Notes: generated from the sequence alone by a model not told the origin. 64,000 nucleotides of DNA from Dehalococcoidia bacterium (GCA_020850615.1 JADZEI010000066.1:65943-129942), one strand, 5' to 3'. Shown: positions 1 through 9,519, counted from the stretch's first letter. Translations and numbers: made by a program.

Positions 1-860
1 TGCCCTCCCTGACAGTCGGGCTACTGATGGCGCGCCTGCGGCCGGGTGTAGCCCGCGCCCCTCGTGGGCGCTGGCGTCAGCCCAACCCATGCCCCGCGTA
101 AGCCATCGCCCGAGGGCAGGAGCGCAGCGACGGCCCGGCCCCGGAGGCGAGGGGCGTGCCCCTGACGCGGGGGCGCGATGGCGCGGCGGCGGCGGTGGTA
201 CCGGGTCGCGAGCCCGGCCCTCCGTGACGGTCGGGCTACTGACTGGCGCCCATCCAGGGGCGAAGCCGTAGCCGCGCCCCTCGTGGGCGCTCGCGCCAGC
301 CCAACACATGTCCCGCGGCAGCCATCGCCCGAGGGCAGGAGCGCAGCGACGGCCCGGCCCCGCAGGCGAGGCACGTGCCCCATGGCGGGCGGTGCGGCGC
401 GCTGCCGCGAGGCGGTAGTACCGGGTCGCGGCCCTGCCCTCCCTGACAGTCGGGCTACTGATGGCGTGCCTGCGGCCGGGTGTAGCCCGCGCCCCTCGTG
501 GGCGCTGGCGTCAGCCCAACACATGCCCCGCGGCAGCCATCGCCCGAGGGCAGGAGCGCAGCGACGGCCCCGCCCCGGAGGCGAGGCACGTGCCCCCATG
601 GCGGGCGATGCGGCGCTGGCGCGGCGGCGGCGGTAGTGCCGGGGCGCGGCCCTGCCCTCCGTGACGGTCGGGCTACTGACTGCGCGCCCATCCAGGGGCG
701 AAGCCGTAGCCGCGCCCCTCGTGGGCGCTGGCGCCAGCCCAACCCATGCCCCGCGTAAGCCTTCGCCCGAGGGCAGGAGCGCAGCGACGGCCCGGCCCCG
801 GAGGCGAGGGGCGTGCCCCATGGCGGGCGATGCGGCGCGCGCTGGCGCCCCCGGAGATGC
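1..860. repeat. four tandem copies of a composite repeat of about 218 bp
   Basis: Four head-to-tail units start near 1, 216, 435 and 653. Each holds a diverged REP-E-like part (gacagtcgggctactgat), a REP-C hairpin (gcgcccctcgtgggcgc) and a conserved tail (cgagggcaggagcgcagcg). Units 1 and 3 share one variant (ctgacagtcggg, then gcctgcggccgggtgtagc). Units 2 and 4 share another (gtgacggtcggg, then catccaggggcgaagccgt). The real period is therefore a two-unit block of about 435 bp that has been duplicated. I see no gene here: the open frames on both strands are Arg/Pro/Ala-rich and follow the repeat period. The array is cut by the left edge and may be longer. Confidence 0.85.
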
Positions 861-936
861 ATAACCTTGAATAGCGGCAGACCTTGTTAAAGGTTACGGC
901 GTAAGGTTGAACAGGTGTGGCCCTTATTCAACCTTA
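861..936. repeat. iterated TTCAA-type motifs at the 3' end of fic
   Basis: Four related motifs lie at 861-873 (ATAACCTTGAATA), 888-897, 901-912 (GTAAGGTTGAACA) and 923-935 (TTATTCAACCTTA). The last two form an 11-bp perfect inverted repeat (GTAAGGTTGAA / TTCAACCTTAC), which could fold as a hairpin. The fic stop codon (934-936) lies inside the last motif. The same motif recurs three times at the other end of the gene (2233-2285). They could be operators, a terminator, or the ends of a small mobile cassette. Confidence 0.7.
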
Positions 937-2232
937 CGGCCGAATGGCGCCGGTGGACCCTACGGCCGTCGTTGGGGCGCGGGCCGGTTTCGGGGGCGCG
1001 ATGGCGGTGTCACCGCGGGGGCTTGCCAACTGCCGCTCCAGGTCGGTGAACACGTCGATCACGGCCCTGGCCTCGAAGGCGCGGTTGCGCTTGCCCACAT
1101 GGATCGCGGAGAGCACACCAGCGGCGACGAGCCGGTCGATGGCTTCGCTCGTCGCCTGGAACGACCTGCCGATAAGCGCGGCGGCGCTCTTGACCGTGAC
1201 AACGGGAGCCCCGGCCAGCACGTCGATGAGCAGTTGGGCGGCGGAACCGCGACGGGGATTGCCTGCGGCGGCGAGCCATTGCGCTCGCAGTTCGGCGACC
1301 CGGGCTTCGTAAGACAACGCGTCGTTCACCGCCCGGAGCGTGGCACCGGCGAAGAGTTGCAGCCACTGGTCGAGCCCACGCCGGGCCGGCTCGGCGGCGG
1401 AGTCCCCGGTATAGCGCGTGGCTGCAAGGCCGCGAACGTAGTTGTCGGACCAGGTGGCGAGGACGAGCGAAACCGGCGGCACGACGCGCGGCGCCAGGCC
1501 CCGGCGCCGGAAGATCATGTGAATCAGTGCTCGCCCGGCGCGGCCGTTGCCGTCGACGAATGGGTGGATGGTCTCGAACTGGGCGTGCGCGATGGCCGCC
1601 TGCATGACGGCCGGCAGGTGGTCCAGACTGCAGAACGCGGCGAGGTCCTCCATGAGCCTGGCCACGTGCTCCGGGGGCGGCGGCACAAAGTCGGCGCCGC
1701 AGGGGTTGAAGCGGTTGCGGCCGATCCAGTTCTGCTCTTCGCGCAACTTCCCGCCGTACGCTTCGAGCCGTGTGCCGGCGAGCAGCTGCCGGTGGACTTC
1801 GAGCATGTCTACCACGGCGATCGGCTGTTCGGGGCCAGTAGTCTCCACGACCCAGCGCATGGCATCGATGTTGCCGAGGATGTCGACGGCGCTGACATCC
1901 CGGCTGACGCCCATGCCTCGCTGGGCCTCGGCGCGCAGAAGGCGGCGGGCGCCGAGCTGGAGCCCTTCGATGTGGGACGACGCGACCGCCTCCGCGCGAA
2001 AGAGGAGCCGCGCGATGCCTTCGCTGGAGACGAGAGAAGCCGATTCGCGGTTGAGCCGCCCGATGGCCCGCTCCGCATCGGCGATGTCGGCGGCGAGCTC
2101 CCCGCCAATCGTGAAGTCACGACCCACCAGCGGGTCAGGGAGATACGCCTCGTAGGTGCAGCCGCGGGCATCGCCCCTGCGAAGGCCAAGGCCGGGGTTC
2201 GCGGGCCAGTACGCTTGAATGAGTCTCGCCAC
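934..2232 (-). CDS. Fic family protein (predicted AMP-transferase) with C-terminal winged helix
   Basis: A 432-residue Fic protein. The catalytic loop HPFVDGNGRAGR is complete at residues 223-234, with the His, Asp/Asn-Gly-Asn and final Arg needed for NMP transfer from ATP to a hydroxyl side chain of a target protein. Residues 85-90 (SSHIEG) match the inhibitory (S/T)xxxE(G/N) motif N-terminal to the Fic core, so this looks like an auto-inhibited class II enzyme. The C-terminal third (about 320-420) has a helix-turn-helix look (AALIGRSFQATSEAIDRL), as in Fic proteins that bind their own promoter. It stands alone, between repeats. The target is unknown. The start at 2232 keeps the Fic N-terminal domain; no strong ribosome site is visible. 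Confidence 0.9.
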   Translation of the reverse strand: MARLIQAYWPANPGLGLRRGDARGCTYEAYLPDPLVGRDFTIGGELAADIADAERAIGRLNRESASLVSSEGIARLLFRAEAVASSHIEGLQLGARRLLRAEAQRGMGVSRDVSAVDILGNIDAMRWVVETTGPEQPIAVVDMLEVHRQLLAGTRLEAYGGKLREEQNWIGRNRFNPCGADFVPPPPEHVARLMEDLAAFCSLDHLPAVMQAAIAHAQFETIHPFVDGNGRAGRALIHMIFRRRGLAPRVVPPVSLVLATWSDNYVRGLAATRYTGDSAAEPARRGLDQWLQLFAGATLRAVNDALSYEARVAELRAQWLAAAGNPRRGSAAQLLIDVLAGAPVVTVKSAAALIGRSFQATSEAIDRLVAAGVLSAIHVGKRNRAFEARAVIDVFTDLERQLASPRGDTAIAPPKPARAPTTAVGSTGAIRP

Positions 2233-2286
2233 TATTCAAGCTTAGCACATAAGGTTGAATAAGGCGCGACGGTGTTCAAGGTTACC
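2233..2286. promoter_or_regulatory. iterated motifs in the fic promoter region
   Basis: Three copies of a 12-bp motif: 2233-2243 (TATTCAAGCTT), 2249-2261 (ATAAGGTTGAATA, reverse orientation) and 2273-2285 (GTGTTCAAGGTTA). They occupy the place of the fic promoter, directly before its start codon, and match the motifs after the gene. Autoregulatory operators for the winged-helix end of Fic are the simplest reading. The outermost TAACCTTGAA (862) and TTCAAGGTTA (2276) are inverted, so cassette ends are also possible. Confidence 0.55.
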
Positions 2287-2475
2287 GCTCCGCCCGGTTC
2301 ACGATGCCGGCCGTGCTCACCGGCTGCCGCGCGGCATGGCACGGACAATCCCGCGGAGCACTGCTCCGCGGCTACGCCTGCGGCGCCGGCGCGGTGCCCC
2401 ACCCGAGCCGCGACCGCGCCCCGCACGGCGCGCCAACCCGGCTGATAACTGGCGATCGATAACTGACAACTGAAA
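2287..2475. repeat. fic-ilvN gap: REP-A copy and heptamer array
   Basis: Holds one REP-A element (about 2342-2388, core gcggagcactgctccgc) and a heptamer array at 2441-2474. On the minus strand the array reads AGTTGTC AGTTATC GATCGCC AGTTATC. The array directly follows the ilvN terminator. No inverted partner array lies nearby. I see no gene. Confidence 0.7.
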
Positions 2476-2476
2476 C

Positions 2477-2496
2477 GGGGCGCCTGGTGGCGCCCC
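2477..2496 (-). terminator. rho-independent terminator of ilvBN
   Basis: A perfect 8-bp stem (GGGGCGCC / GGCGCCCC) with a 4-nt loop lies 31 bp after the ilvN stop. On the minus strand it is followed by GTTTCAGTT, a moderate T tract. Confidence 0.75.
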
Positions 2497-2526
2497 GCTG
2501 GTGGTGGTGTGGCCCCGCCGGACCGG

Positions 2527-3147
2527 TCAGTCGCTGCTGAAGGGCAGCTCCCGGCCTTCGACGCGGCGGCCGGCGCGCTCGTGGATCTCCCGGATTTTCT
2601 CCGGCTCCCGTTCGTGCACCGTCGTCGTCTTCGCCCCGCGGACCATCGCGATCCGGCCGGTGCGCGAAAGTTCGCGGATGCCGTATGGCTCCAGCATCTT
2701 GATCAGCCCGTCGATCTTCGTCTCGTCGCCGACCACCTGGAGGATGAGCGAGCTCGTCGCGATGTCCACCACGTCCGCCCGGAAGACGTTCGCGATGTCG
2801 AGCAGCTCATGCCGGTTCACATTGTTCGCGCGGACCTTAATCAGCGCGAGCTCCCGCGGGATCATCTCTTCGTTCGAAAGGTCGCTCACCTTCACGACGT
2901 CGATCAGCTTGTAGAGCTGCTTTTCGACCTGCTCGATGGGCGCGCCTTCGCCGTCGACGAGGATCGTCATCCGGCTGAGGCCCTTCTCCTCGCTGTGGCC
3001 GACGGTGAGGGATTCAATGTTGAAGCCGCGCCGGCGGAAGAGGCTGGCGACGCGCATGAGCACACCCGGCTTGTCTTCGACGATCGCGACGACGGTGTGG
3101 CTGCCGGCACGGGCGCGGCCGTTGCTGTTCGTGGTGGCCGTGCTCAT
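2527..3147 (-). CDS. ilvN: acetolactate synthase small (regulatory) subunit
   Basis: The regulatory subunit of acetohydroxyacid synthase, the first common enzyme of valine, leucine and isoleucine synthesis. It binds the catalytic IlvB subunit and mediates feedback inhibition. 206 residues. An ACT domain starts at about residue 17 (HTVVAIVEDKPGVLMRVASL), with the family motif RRRGFNIESLTVG. The IlvN-type second domain follows (ELALIKVRA, then DETKIDGLIKMLEPYGI). The ATG at 3147 overlaps the ilvB stop (ATGA), so the two are translationally coupled. The C-terminus is about 30 residues longer than usual and rich in charged residues. Confidence 0.97.
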   Translation of the reverse strand: MSTATTNSNGRARAGSHTVVAIVEDKPGVLMRVASLFRRRGFNIESLTVGHSEEKGLSRMTILVDGEGAPIEQVEKQLYKLIDVVKVSDLSNEEMIPRELALIKVRANNVNRHELLDIANVFRADVVDIATSSLILQVVGDETKIDGLIKMLEPYGIRELSRTGRIAMVRGAKTTTVHEREPEKIREIHERAGRRVEGRELPFSSD

Positions 3148-4838
3148 CGGGCGAGCTCCTCCGCCGGCTGTTCGATCGTCTCCGCCAGCGACGCGCCCGC
3201 GGGCACCATCGGCCAGACATTCTCTTCCTGGTCGATCTGGAAGTCGAGCAGGATGGGGCCCTTGTACTCGCGCGCTTCCTTGATCGCGAGCGGCACTTCG
3301 GCCTTGGTCTCGACGCGGAGCGCGCGGATGCCGTAGGCGTCGGCGAGCTTGCAGAAGTCCGGCTGGGTGATGCCGCAGCTGCTGTAGTTCTTGTCGTAGA
3401 AGAGCTGCTGCCACTGGCGGATCATCCCGAGGTAGCCGTTGTTGAAGATCGCCATCTTCACGGGCAGGCCCTCATCGACGAGGACGGCCATCTCCTGGAT
3501 GTTCATCTGGAAGCTGCCGTCGCCGCAGATGGCCCAGATCTCCTCGTTCGGGAGCGCCATCTGCGCGCCGATCGCGGCCGGGAGCTCGAAGCCCATCGTG
3601 CCCAGGCCGCCCGAGCTGATGAGCTGCCGCGGCTTGTTGTAGAAGTAGTGCTGGCCCGCCCACATCTGGTGCTGGCCCACGCCCGTCACGATCGTCGCGT
3701 TCCCCTGCGTCTCCTCGTACAGCGTCCGGACGACGTACTGCGGCAGCATGCGGCGCGATTCGCGGATGTGCAGGCTCGGGTGCTCTTCGCGGACCTGGTC
3801 GATCCAGCGCAGCCAGTCCGTCCGCACGCCGTGCTGGACGTGGTCGGTGATCTTCGGGAGGACGCGCTTCACGTCGCCCACGATCGGCACCGCCGTCGCG
3901 AAGTTCTTGCCGATCTCGGCCGGGTCGATGTCGATATGGACGATCTTCGCGTTCGGGTTGAAGTCCTTGAAGCGGCCCATCGCCCGGTCGTCGAAGCGCA
4001 TGCCGATGCCGATGACGACGTCGGCGGCGTCGGCGGCCATGTTCGCGTAGAACATGCCGTGCATGCCGAGCCAGCCGTAGGAGAGGACGTGGTTCTCGGG
4101 GAAGCCGCTGATGCCGAGGAAGGTCGTGATCACCGGGATCTGCGCCTTCTCCGCGAGCTCGACGAGCTCCTTCTGCGCTTCGCCCCAGATGACGCCGTGG
4201 CCGGCGATGATGATCGGCCGCTTCGCCTGGTCGATGAGCGCGGCGGCGCGCTTGATCATGCCGTCGTGGCCTTCGGTCGTGGGCTTGTACCCGCGAAGGC
4301 TGAGGTGCTCGGGCCAGTAGAACTCGGCCTCTTCCTGGAACACGTCCTTCGGGATGTCGACGAGCACGGGGCCGGGCCGGCCGGTGGTGGCGATGTGCAC
4401 CGCCTCCCGCATCGCGAGCGGGATCTCGGAGGCCTGCATGACCAGGTAGTTGTGCTTCGTGATCGAATGGGTGATGCCCGTGATGTCCGCTTCCTGGAAG
4501 CCATCGCGGCCGAGGAGGGTGCGGGCGACGTTGCCCGTGAGGGCGAGCACCGGCGTCGAGTCCATCCAACTGGTGGTGATGCCGGTCACGAGGTTCGTCG
4601 CGCCCGGGCCGCTCGTGCCGAGGCACACGCCGAGCCGGCCGCTGGCGCGCGCGTAGCCATCGGCCATGTGCGCGGCGCCCTGTTCGTGCCGGACGAGGAC
4701 GTGCCGGATGCCGGGGAATTGCGGGAGGGTGTCGTAGAGCGGGAGGACCACGCCGCCGGGATACCCGAACATCGTGTCCACACCTTCGCGCTCGAGCGAC
4801 TCGAGCACCATTTGCGCGCCAGTCCTGCGCGGAGCCAT
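3144..4838 (-). CDS. ilvB: acetolactate synthase large subunit
   Basis: The catalytic ThDP- and FAD-dependent subunit of acetohydroxyacid synthase, which condenses two pyruvates, or pyruvate with 2-oxobutyrate. 564 residues in the usual three-domain order: N-terminal Pyr domain (GVDTMFGYPGGVVLPLYD, then the catalytic Glu in VRHEQGAAHMADGYAR), central FAD-binding domain, C-terminal PP domain (GDGSFQMNIQE then NNGYLGMIRQWQ). Start chosen at ATG 4838, where homology begins (MAPRRTGAQMV). The frame stays open 60 codons upstream, but that part is not protein-like. First gene of ilvBN. About 180 nt of leader precede it and could hold attenuation control, though I recognise no T-box or leader peptide. 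Confidence 0.97.
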   Translation of the reverse strand: MAPRRTGAQMVLESLEREGVDTMFGYPGGVVLPLYDTLPQFPGIRHVLVRHEQGAAHMADGYARASGRLGVCLGTSGPGATNLVTGITTSWMDSTPVLALTGNVARTLLGRDGFQEADITGITHSITKHNYLVMQASEIPLAMREAVHIATTGRPGPVLVDIPKDVFQEEAEFYWPEHLSLRGYKPTTEGHDGMIKRAAALIDQAKRPIIIAGHGVIWGEAQKELVELAEKAQIPVITTFLGISGFPENHVLSYGWLGMHGMFYANMAADAADVVIGIGMRFDDRAMGRFKDFNPNAKIVHIDIDPAEIGKNFATAVPIVGDVKRVLPKITDHVQHGVRTDWLRWIDQVREEHPSLHIRESRRMLPQYVVRTLYEETQGNATIVTGVGQHQMWAGQHYFYNKPRQLISSGGLGTMGFELPAAIGAQMALPNEEIWAICGDGSFQMNIQEMAVLVDEGLPVKMAIFNNGYLGMIRQWQQLFYDKNYSSCGITQPDFCKLADAYGIRALRVETKAEVPLAIKEAREYKGPILLDFQIDQEENVWPMVPAGASLAETIEQPAEELAR

Positions 4839-5045
4839 AGGGACCTGCCGCGGCTCGAAGATTCGTACCCGCCCGGCCTCCGGTAAGGAGAGGGCGGCGC
4901 CTGCCACGCCATACGGTCGTGGCCACCCGGCGGCTGCCGTGGGCGCACCGCCGGGCTCGAAGGCAAGCGGGCCAGGCCGGTAAGCCCGGGTTCCCGCCGA
5001 CGGAGCCGTACCGGACATCGTAGCTGTTACGGTTGCGTTACGTCA

Positions 5046-5063
5046 CCCGGGGTAACCCCCGGG
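5046..5063 (-). terminator. hairpin after the kinase gene
   Basis: A 7-bp perfect stem (CCCGGGG / CCCCGGG) 13 bp past the stop of the phosphotransferase gene, without a clear T tract. It is a probable terminator or mRNA end stabiliser that separates this gene from ilvB. Confidence 0.5.
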
Positions 5064-5075
5064 TTTCGCGCACCT

Positions 5076-6188
5076 TCACCGGGGCGGCATGAACTCGATG
5101 CAGTTGAGGTCCACGATCGTCGTCGAGTAGCGCCGGAACATCGTCTCGAAGAGCTGCTGGCCGCGCTCGTTGAACGTCGTCACGTCGACATCGCCGGCGC
5201 CGTTGACCATGTAGGCGATCAGGACGAGGGCGGCGCGGCGGTAGTCCTCCTGGCACTGGGCGAAGGTGTAGTTCGGCACCCCGGCCGCGACCAGCGCCTC
5301 GTGGTAGGCCGCGAGGAGCGCGTCCTGGTTCGCGCGGCGCCACTCCGGCTCGAAGTTCCCGCCCAGGAAGTACACCACGTCCCAGAGCGCGTTCGACCGA
5401 AACGGGATCTGCCAGTCGAGGAGGACCAGCGGCGGCGTCCCCGGCCCGCTGCCGAAGAACATGTTGTCCAGGCGGAAGTCGCCGTGCAGGAACGTCCGGT
5501 GCTCGCCTTCGATGACCCGGATCATCTCCATGTAGCGCCCGTCGAGGCGCTCCGCGATCGCGATGACCTCCGGCGTGACCATGTCGCGATAGACCTCGGG
5601 GAAGAGCGGCAGGCATCGCTCGAACAGGGCCTCCAGGAGGTCGAAGTAGGCATCCCCGTGGCCGGGCACCCAGGCCGAGACGGAGTCCAGGTCGGGGCTG
5701 TCCCACCAGCGCGCGTGGAGCTTCGCCACCTCGCGCAGGGCCGTCTCCGCTTCCTCGAACGAGCACGAGGCGAGCTGGTCGCCCGCGCGCATGCCGTCCA
5801 GGTCCTCGAGCAGGAGCGCGTACTCGCCGCGCTCGTCGTCGGCGCCGGCGTAGTAGCACCCGGGTACGCGGACCGGCGTCGTCGGCGCGACGGCCGTGTA
5901 GAAGCCGTGCTCCTTGCGGTAGACGCCGAGCTCCATGCCGAGCTTGCGGAAGCCCTCGTTCGTGATCGGCACCTTGGCGATGACCGAGGAGAGCGCGCCC
6001 GGCGCGGGCGCGTCGTACTCCAGGCTGAGCCGCGCGACTTCGCCCACGAAGCCCACGCCCTCGCCGATGATCTGCCGCGTGAAGCCGGTGATGCTGGCGC
6101 CGCCGCGGAGCTCCGGCGCCAGCACGTGGTTGAGCCAGGTGGCATCGATATCCGCGGTCCCCCGCGGGATTGCATACGTCGTAGTCAT
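5076..6188 (-). CDS. phosphotransferase of the APH / ecdysteroid-kinase-like fold
   Basis: 370 residues with the aminoglycoside-phosphotransferase-type kinase fold. A glycine-rich N-lobe (GEGVGFVGEVARLSL) is followed by a kinase Lys-like residue in VIAKVP, the catalytic loop HGDFRLDNMFF and the metal-binding LLDWQ. The layout matches the large group annotated as phosphotransferase or oxidoreductase-like kinases (DUF1679/EcKinase type). These phosphorylate small hydroxylated compounds, and in proteobacteria and actinobacteria they often lie near acyl-CoA dehydrogenases. The substrate cannot be told from the sequence; antibiotic resistance should not be assumed. It is a single gene with its own hairpin after it. 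Confidence 0.85.
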   Translation of the reverse strand: MTTTYAIPRGTADIDATWLNHVLAPELRGGASITGFTRQIIGEGVGFVGEVARLSLEYDAPAPGALSSVIAKVPITNEGFRKLGMELGVYRKEHGFYTAVAPTTPVRVPGCYYAGADDERGEYALLLEDLDGMRAGDQLASCSFEEAETALREVAKLHARWWDSPDLDSVSAWVPGHGDAYFDLLEALFERCLPLFPEVYRDMVTPEVIAIAERLDGRYMEMIRVIEGEHRTFLHGDFRLDNMFFGSGPGTPPLVLLDWQIPFRSNALWDVVYFLGGNFEPEWRRANQDALLAAYHEALVAAGVPNYTFAQCQEDYRRAALVLIAYMVNGAGDVDVTTFNERGQQLFETMFRRYSTTIVDLNCIEFMPPR

Positions 6189-6734
6189 CGCCCCTCCCTG
6201 CCGCGCGAATTGCGCACGGCGGGAACGTTAGCGACGCGGCGGCGATGGGCTGTATGACCGGGATCAGTGGCGGGCTGGAGCCGGGAGGGCCGCCCGCTGT
6301 GGACATTGCCGATTGTCGATTGTCGTTGCCGATTGGCCGGCGCGCAGCGGTAGTCCGCCGAGCCCAGCCTCGGCGGCGCGCCAGCCCGACGGATGCCGGA
6401 CCGATAGGCACGGCCACGCCCGGCGACGTGGCTGCCGCGCCAGCGCGAGGCGAAGCCGTAGTCGCGGAGCACCGGCTCCGCGGGATTGTCCGTGCCCCGC
6501 GGCGCGGTAGCAATCGACCACGTCTCGCGCGGGGCTCTCCCTTACGACACATCTCGGAGCCGCGCCCGTGAGGACGCGGGCGCGGGGGCCACCAGCGAGC
6601 TGCTCCGGCGCACCGTCGCCCCGCGGCCGGCCCGTCGCTGCGCTCCCGCCCTCGGACGCGGGCTACCGCGAGGCATGATCCTCGGGGCCGCAGAGCCGAT
6701 GCTCTGCGACTACGCCTGCGGCGCCAGCCCGCCC
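6189..6734. repeat. REP cluster with a heptamer array
   Basis: 546 bp without a gene. Contents: a heptamer array at 6306-6338 (GATTGTC GATTGTC, then GATTGGC); REP-B at about 6344-6395 (ccgccgagcccagcctcggcgg); REP-A at about 6450-6483; and an inverted REP-A with its tail at about 6688-6725, right against the pdxS stop. The filler repeats phrases seen at other sites, such as gctgcgctcccgccctcgg. Confidence 0.8.
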
Positions 6735-7619
<885 letters not shown>

Positions 7620-7717
7620 GGGGAGACTCCTGTACGCGGCGCGGGAGCTGCGCCGGTGGTATTTGGTTCCAAGCGTAGGCACGAAACGGGAGACGCGATA
7701 GGGCCACTTCGGGGGTC

Positions 7718-8364
7718 AGTTGCCGGTTATCGGTTATCAGTTGTCAGCCGGGTGGAGTGGGTCGAGCGCTGACGCGGGGCGTTGATGCCGGGGGTGCGCC
7801 TGCCCTTCCTGACGGTCGGGCTACCGATAGGCGGCGCAGCTGGCGCGACAGGTGGCCGCCAGCATCGGCAGCGCGCGTGTGAGCGACGCCCGCGCGCCCC
7901 CGGGCGACATCGTGGCGCGGCAGCGCGCGACACCCTCACGCACGGGTGTAGGCCGCGGCCCTCGTGGCCGCTAGCGTCTAAGCCCAACGGATGCCGCACC
8001 GATAGGCACGGCCCACCCCGGCGACGCGGCGGCCGCGGAGCCCTCCCCGAGCACCACGGCCCCGCGCCTGCGCGCGACACCCTCGCTCAGCGGCCGGGCG
8101 GTTGCTGCGCTCCCGCCCTCGGTCGAGCGCTGCCGCGGGGCATGCGTTGGGCTGGCGCCAGCGCCCACGAGGGGCGCGGCTACGCCTGCGGCGCGGGCTC
8201 CCGCGGTCCGCGACACCCCACGCCCGCGACGGCATCTCGACGCACGCCACCTGGCATCAGTAGACCCGTGAGGGAGGGCAGGCGCGCTCCCCGCACCCAC
8301 GCCCCCGCGCCAGCGCTCGACCCGTGCCACCTGGCTGATCACTGCCGACTGATAACCGATAGCT
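7718..8364. repeat. REP-filled composite element with heptamer-array terminal inverted repeats
   Basis: The left end (7718-7745) reads AGTTGCC GGTTATC GGTTATC AGTTGTC. The right end (about 8332-8364) is its inverted relative: on the minus strand, GGTTATC AGTCGGC AGTGATC. The match continues inward past the arrays. Left agccgggtggagtgggtcg and right (inverted) agccaggtggcacgggtcg are followed by agcgctg in both, giving about 60-bp inverted ends. Between them lie a REP-E-like copy (7798-7830), REP-D (about 7950-7995), REP-C (inverted, about 8130-8190) and another REP-E-like piece (about 8258-8285). No gene. It fills the whole gap between pdxS and the PIG-L gene. Confidence 0.75.
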
Positions 8365-8367
8365 CGC

Positions 8368-9321
8368 CTACCGCCGCGCCTTCTGCCCCTTCTGCTGGCG
8401 TGCGAGCGCGCCCGCCGGGGCCTGGCCGTTCGGGCTCGCCGTGCCGGCAGCTCCGCTCGCGGCCTGGTCCTCCGGCGGCTTCGGGCGGGCGGGGCGGCGG
8501 ATGCTCCAGCGGCGGAACTTCTCTTCGATGGGCTTGCCCGGCTCACGCTCGTCGCGTTCGGCCCGGTCGCGGGCGAATTCGTCGCGGGTGCGGCCGCCGA
8601 TCTGGCTGGTGTGGCAGAGGATCGCGTCGACCTTCGTCTCCCAGTGCGCCGTTATGTCGACACTGTAGTCCGGGCTGTCCGTCCCCGCGAGCAGGATCTC
8701 GTTCACCTGGTGCGATTCGAGCCCCTCGTCCTCGTGCTCCGGGTGGAACAGCCGGTCCCGCACCACCGGGTAGATGGCGTCCGCCGCGGCGGTGCCGACG
8801 ATGCGGTGGTCGCGGTGGTTGAACGTGTGGCGGAAGGCGTCCCACGTGATCACCACGTCCGGCCGGTAAAGCCGCAGCAGCCGCACGATCTGCGCGCGCA
8901 GGTCGTGGTCGTCGACCGTGAAGCCGTCGGGGAAGCCGAGGAGGATGCACTCGCGGACGCCGAGGACGCGGCAGGCGGCGCGCTGCTCCTCTTCGCGGAT
9001 GGCGGCGAGCTTCTCCGGGTGCATCTCCGGGTCGTGCGTACCCTTGTCGCCGCCCGTGACGACCACGTAGTAGACGTCCCAGCCTTCGGCGCACCACTTC
9101 GCTACCGTGCCGCCGCAGATGAACTCCGCGTCGTCCGGGTGGGCGACGATGACCATCGCGCGGCCGGGCCCCTCGATGGGCGGCAGCTCGGCCGTGGGCG
9201 CGGCGGCCGCAGTGGTCGGGCCCGCGGTCTTCGGCGCCGAACCGCCGCCCTCCTCGCCCTCGCGCAGGATGACCTTCTTCAGCTTCTCCAGGCGGGGCTT
9301 TTTCTTCTTGTCCTTGCTCAT
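8368..9321 (-). CDS. PIG-L / LmbE family N-acetyl-sugar deacetylase
   Basis: A predicted zinc-dependent deacetylase of 317 residues. The zinc motif AHPDDAE (about residues 59-65) and the later NHRDHR are present, with the family element VVVTGGDKGTHDPE between them. Such enzymes deacetylate GlcNAc-type conjugates (mycothiol, bacillithiol and GPI-type pathways) or other amidosugars; the substrate here is unknown. The first 50 residues are a charged Lys/Glu tail plus an Ala/Thr-rich linker, and the last 40 are Pro/Ala/Gln-rich; both look disordered and add to the usual length of about 230. Single gene between the composite repeat and the divergent binding-protein gene. Confidence 0.9.
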   Translation of the reverse strand: MSKDKKKKPRLEKLKKVILREGEEGGGSAPKTAGPTTAAAAPTAELPPIEGPGRAMVIVAHPDDAEFICGGTVAKWCAEGWDVYYVVVTGGDKGTHDPEMHPEKLAAIREEEQRAACRVLGVRECILLGFPDGFTVDDHDLRAQIVRLLRLYRPDVVITWDAFRHTFNHRDHRIVGTAAADAIYPVVRDRLFHPEHEDEGLESHQVNEILLAGTDSPDYSVDITAHWETKVDAILCHTSQIGGRTRDEFARDRAERDEREPGKPIEEKFRRWSIRRPARPKPPEDQAASGAAGTASPNGQAPAGALARQQKGQKARR

Positions 9322-9457
9322 GCGTCCTCGGGCCGGGGTGGGGTCACCGGATCGTACAGCACTGCGGCCGCGCAGGCGGCCCCTCCCTCGCCCCTCCCCC
9401 AGGCGAAAGCACGACGAATAGCGCGTTTATAGCCATTGGTTTTGTCAATCCATCGTC

Positions 9458-9486
9458 TTGACACGGCTTTGGCTCGGTGCACAATT
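9458..9486 (+). promoter_or_regulatory. sigma70-type promoter of the binding-protein gene
   Basis: TTGACA at 9458-9463 and ACAATT at 9481-9486 are 17 bp apart. A ribosome site (GGGAGGA, 9505-9511) and the GTG start at 9520 follow. It is one of the clearest -35/-10 pairs in the window. Confidence 0.65.
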
Positions 9487-9519
9487 GGGCCGAGATTGCA
9501 TACCGGGAGGAAGGTGCTG

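Noticed and set aside
1-860. Tandem units as a CRISPR array
   Set aside because: Units are about 218 bp and homologous throughout; there are no short constant repeats with unique spacers and no cas genes.
907-2262. Plus-strand open frame of 451 codons
   Set aside because: Antisense to fic, which has the full Fic motif.
2232-2426. Short minus-strand frame upstream of fic
   Set aside because: Lies in REP-A DNA and the promoter motifs, with no ribosome site or recognisable sequence.
4839-5040. T-box, leader peptide or riboswitch before ilvB
   Set aside because: No T-box motif, no short frame rich in Ile, Leu or Val codons and no terminator/antiterminator pair could be recognised, although a 180-nt leader exists.
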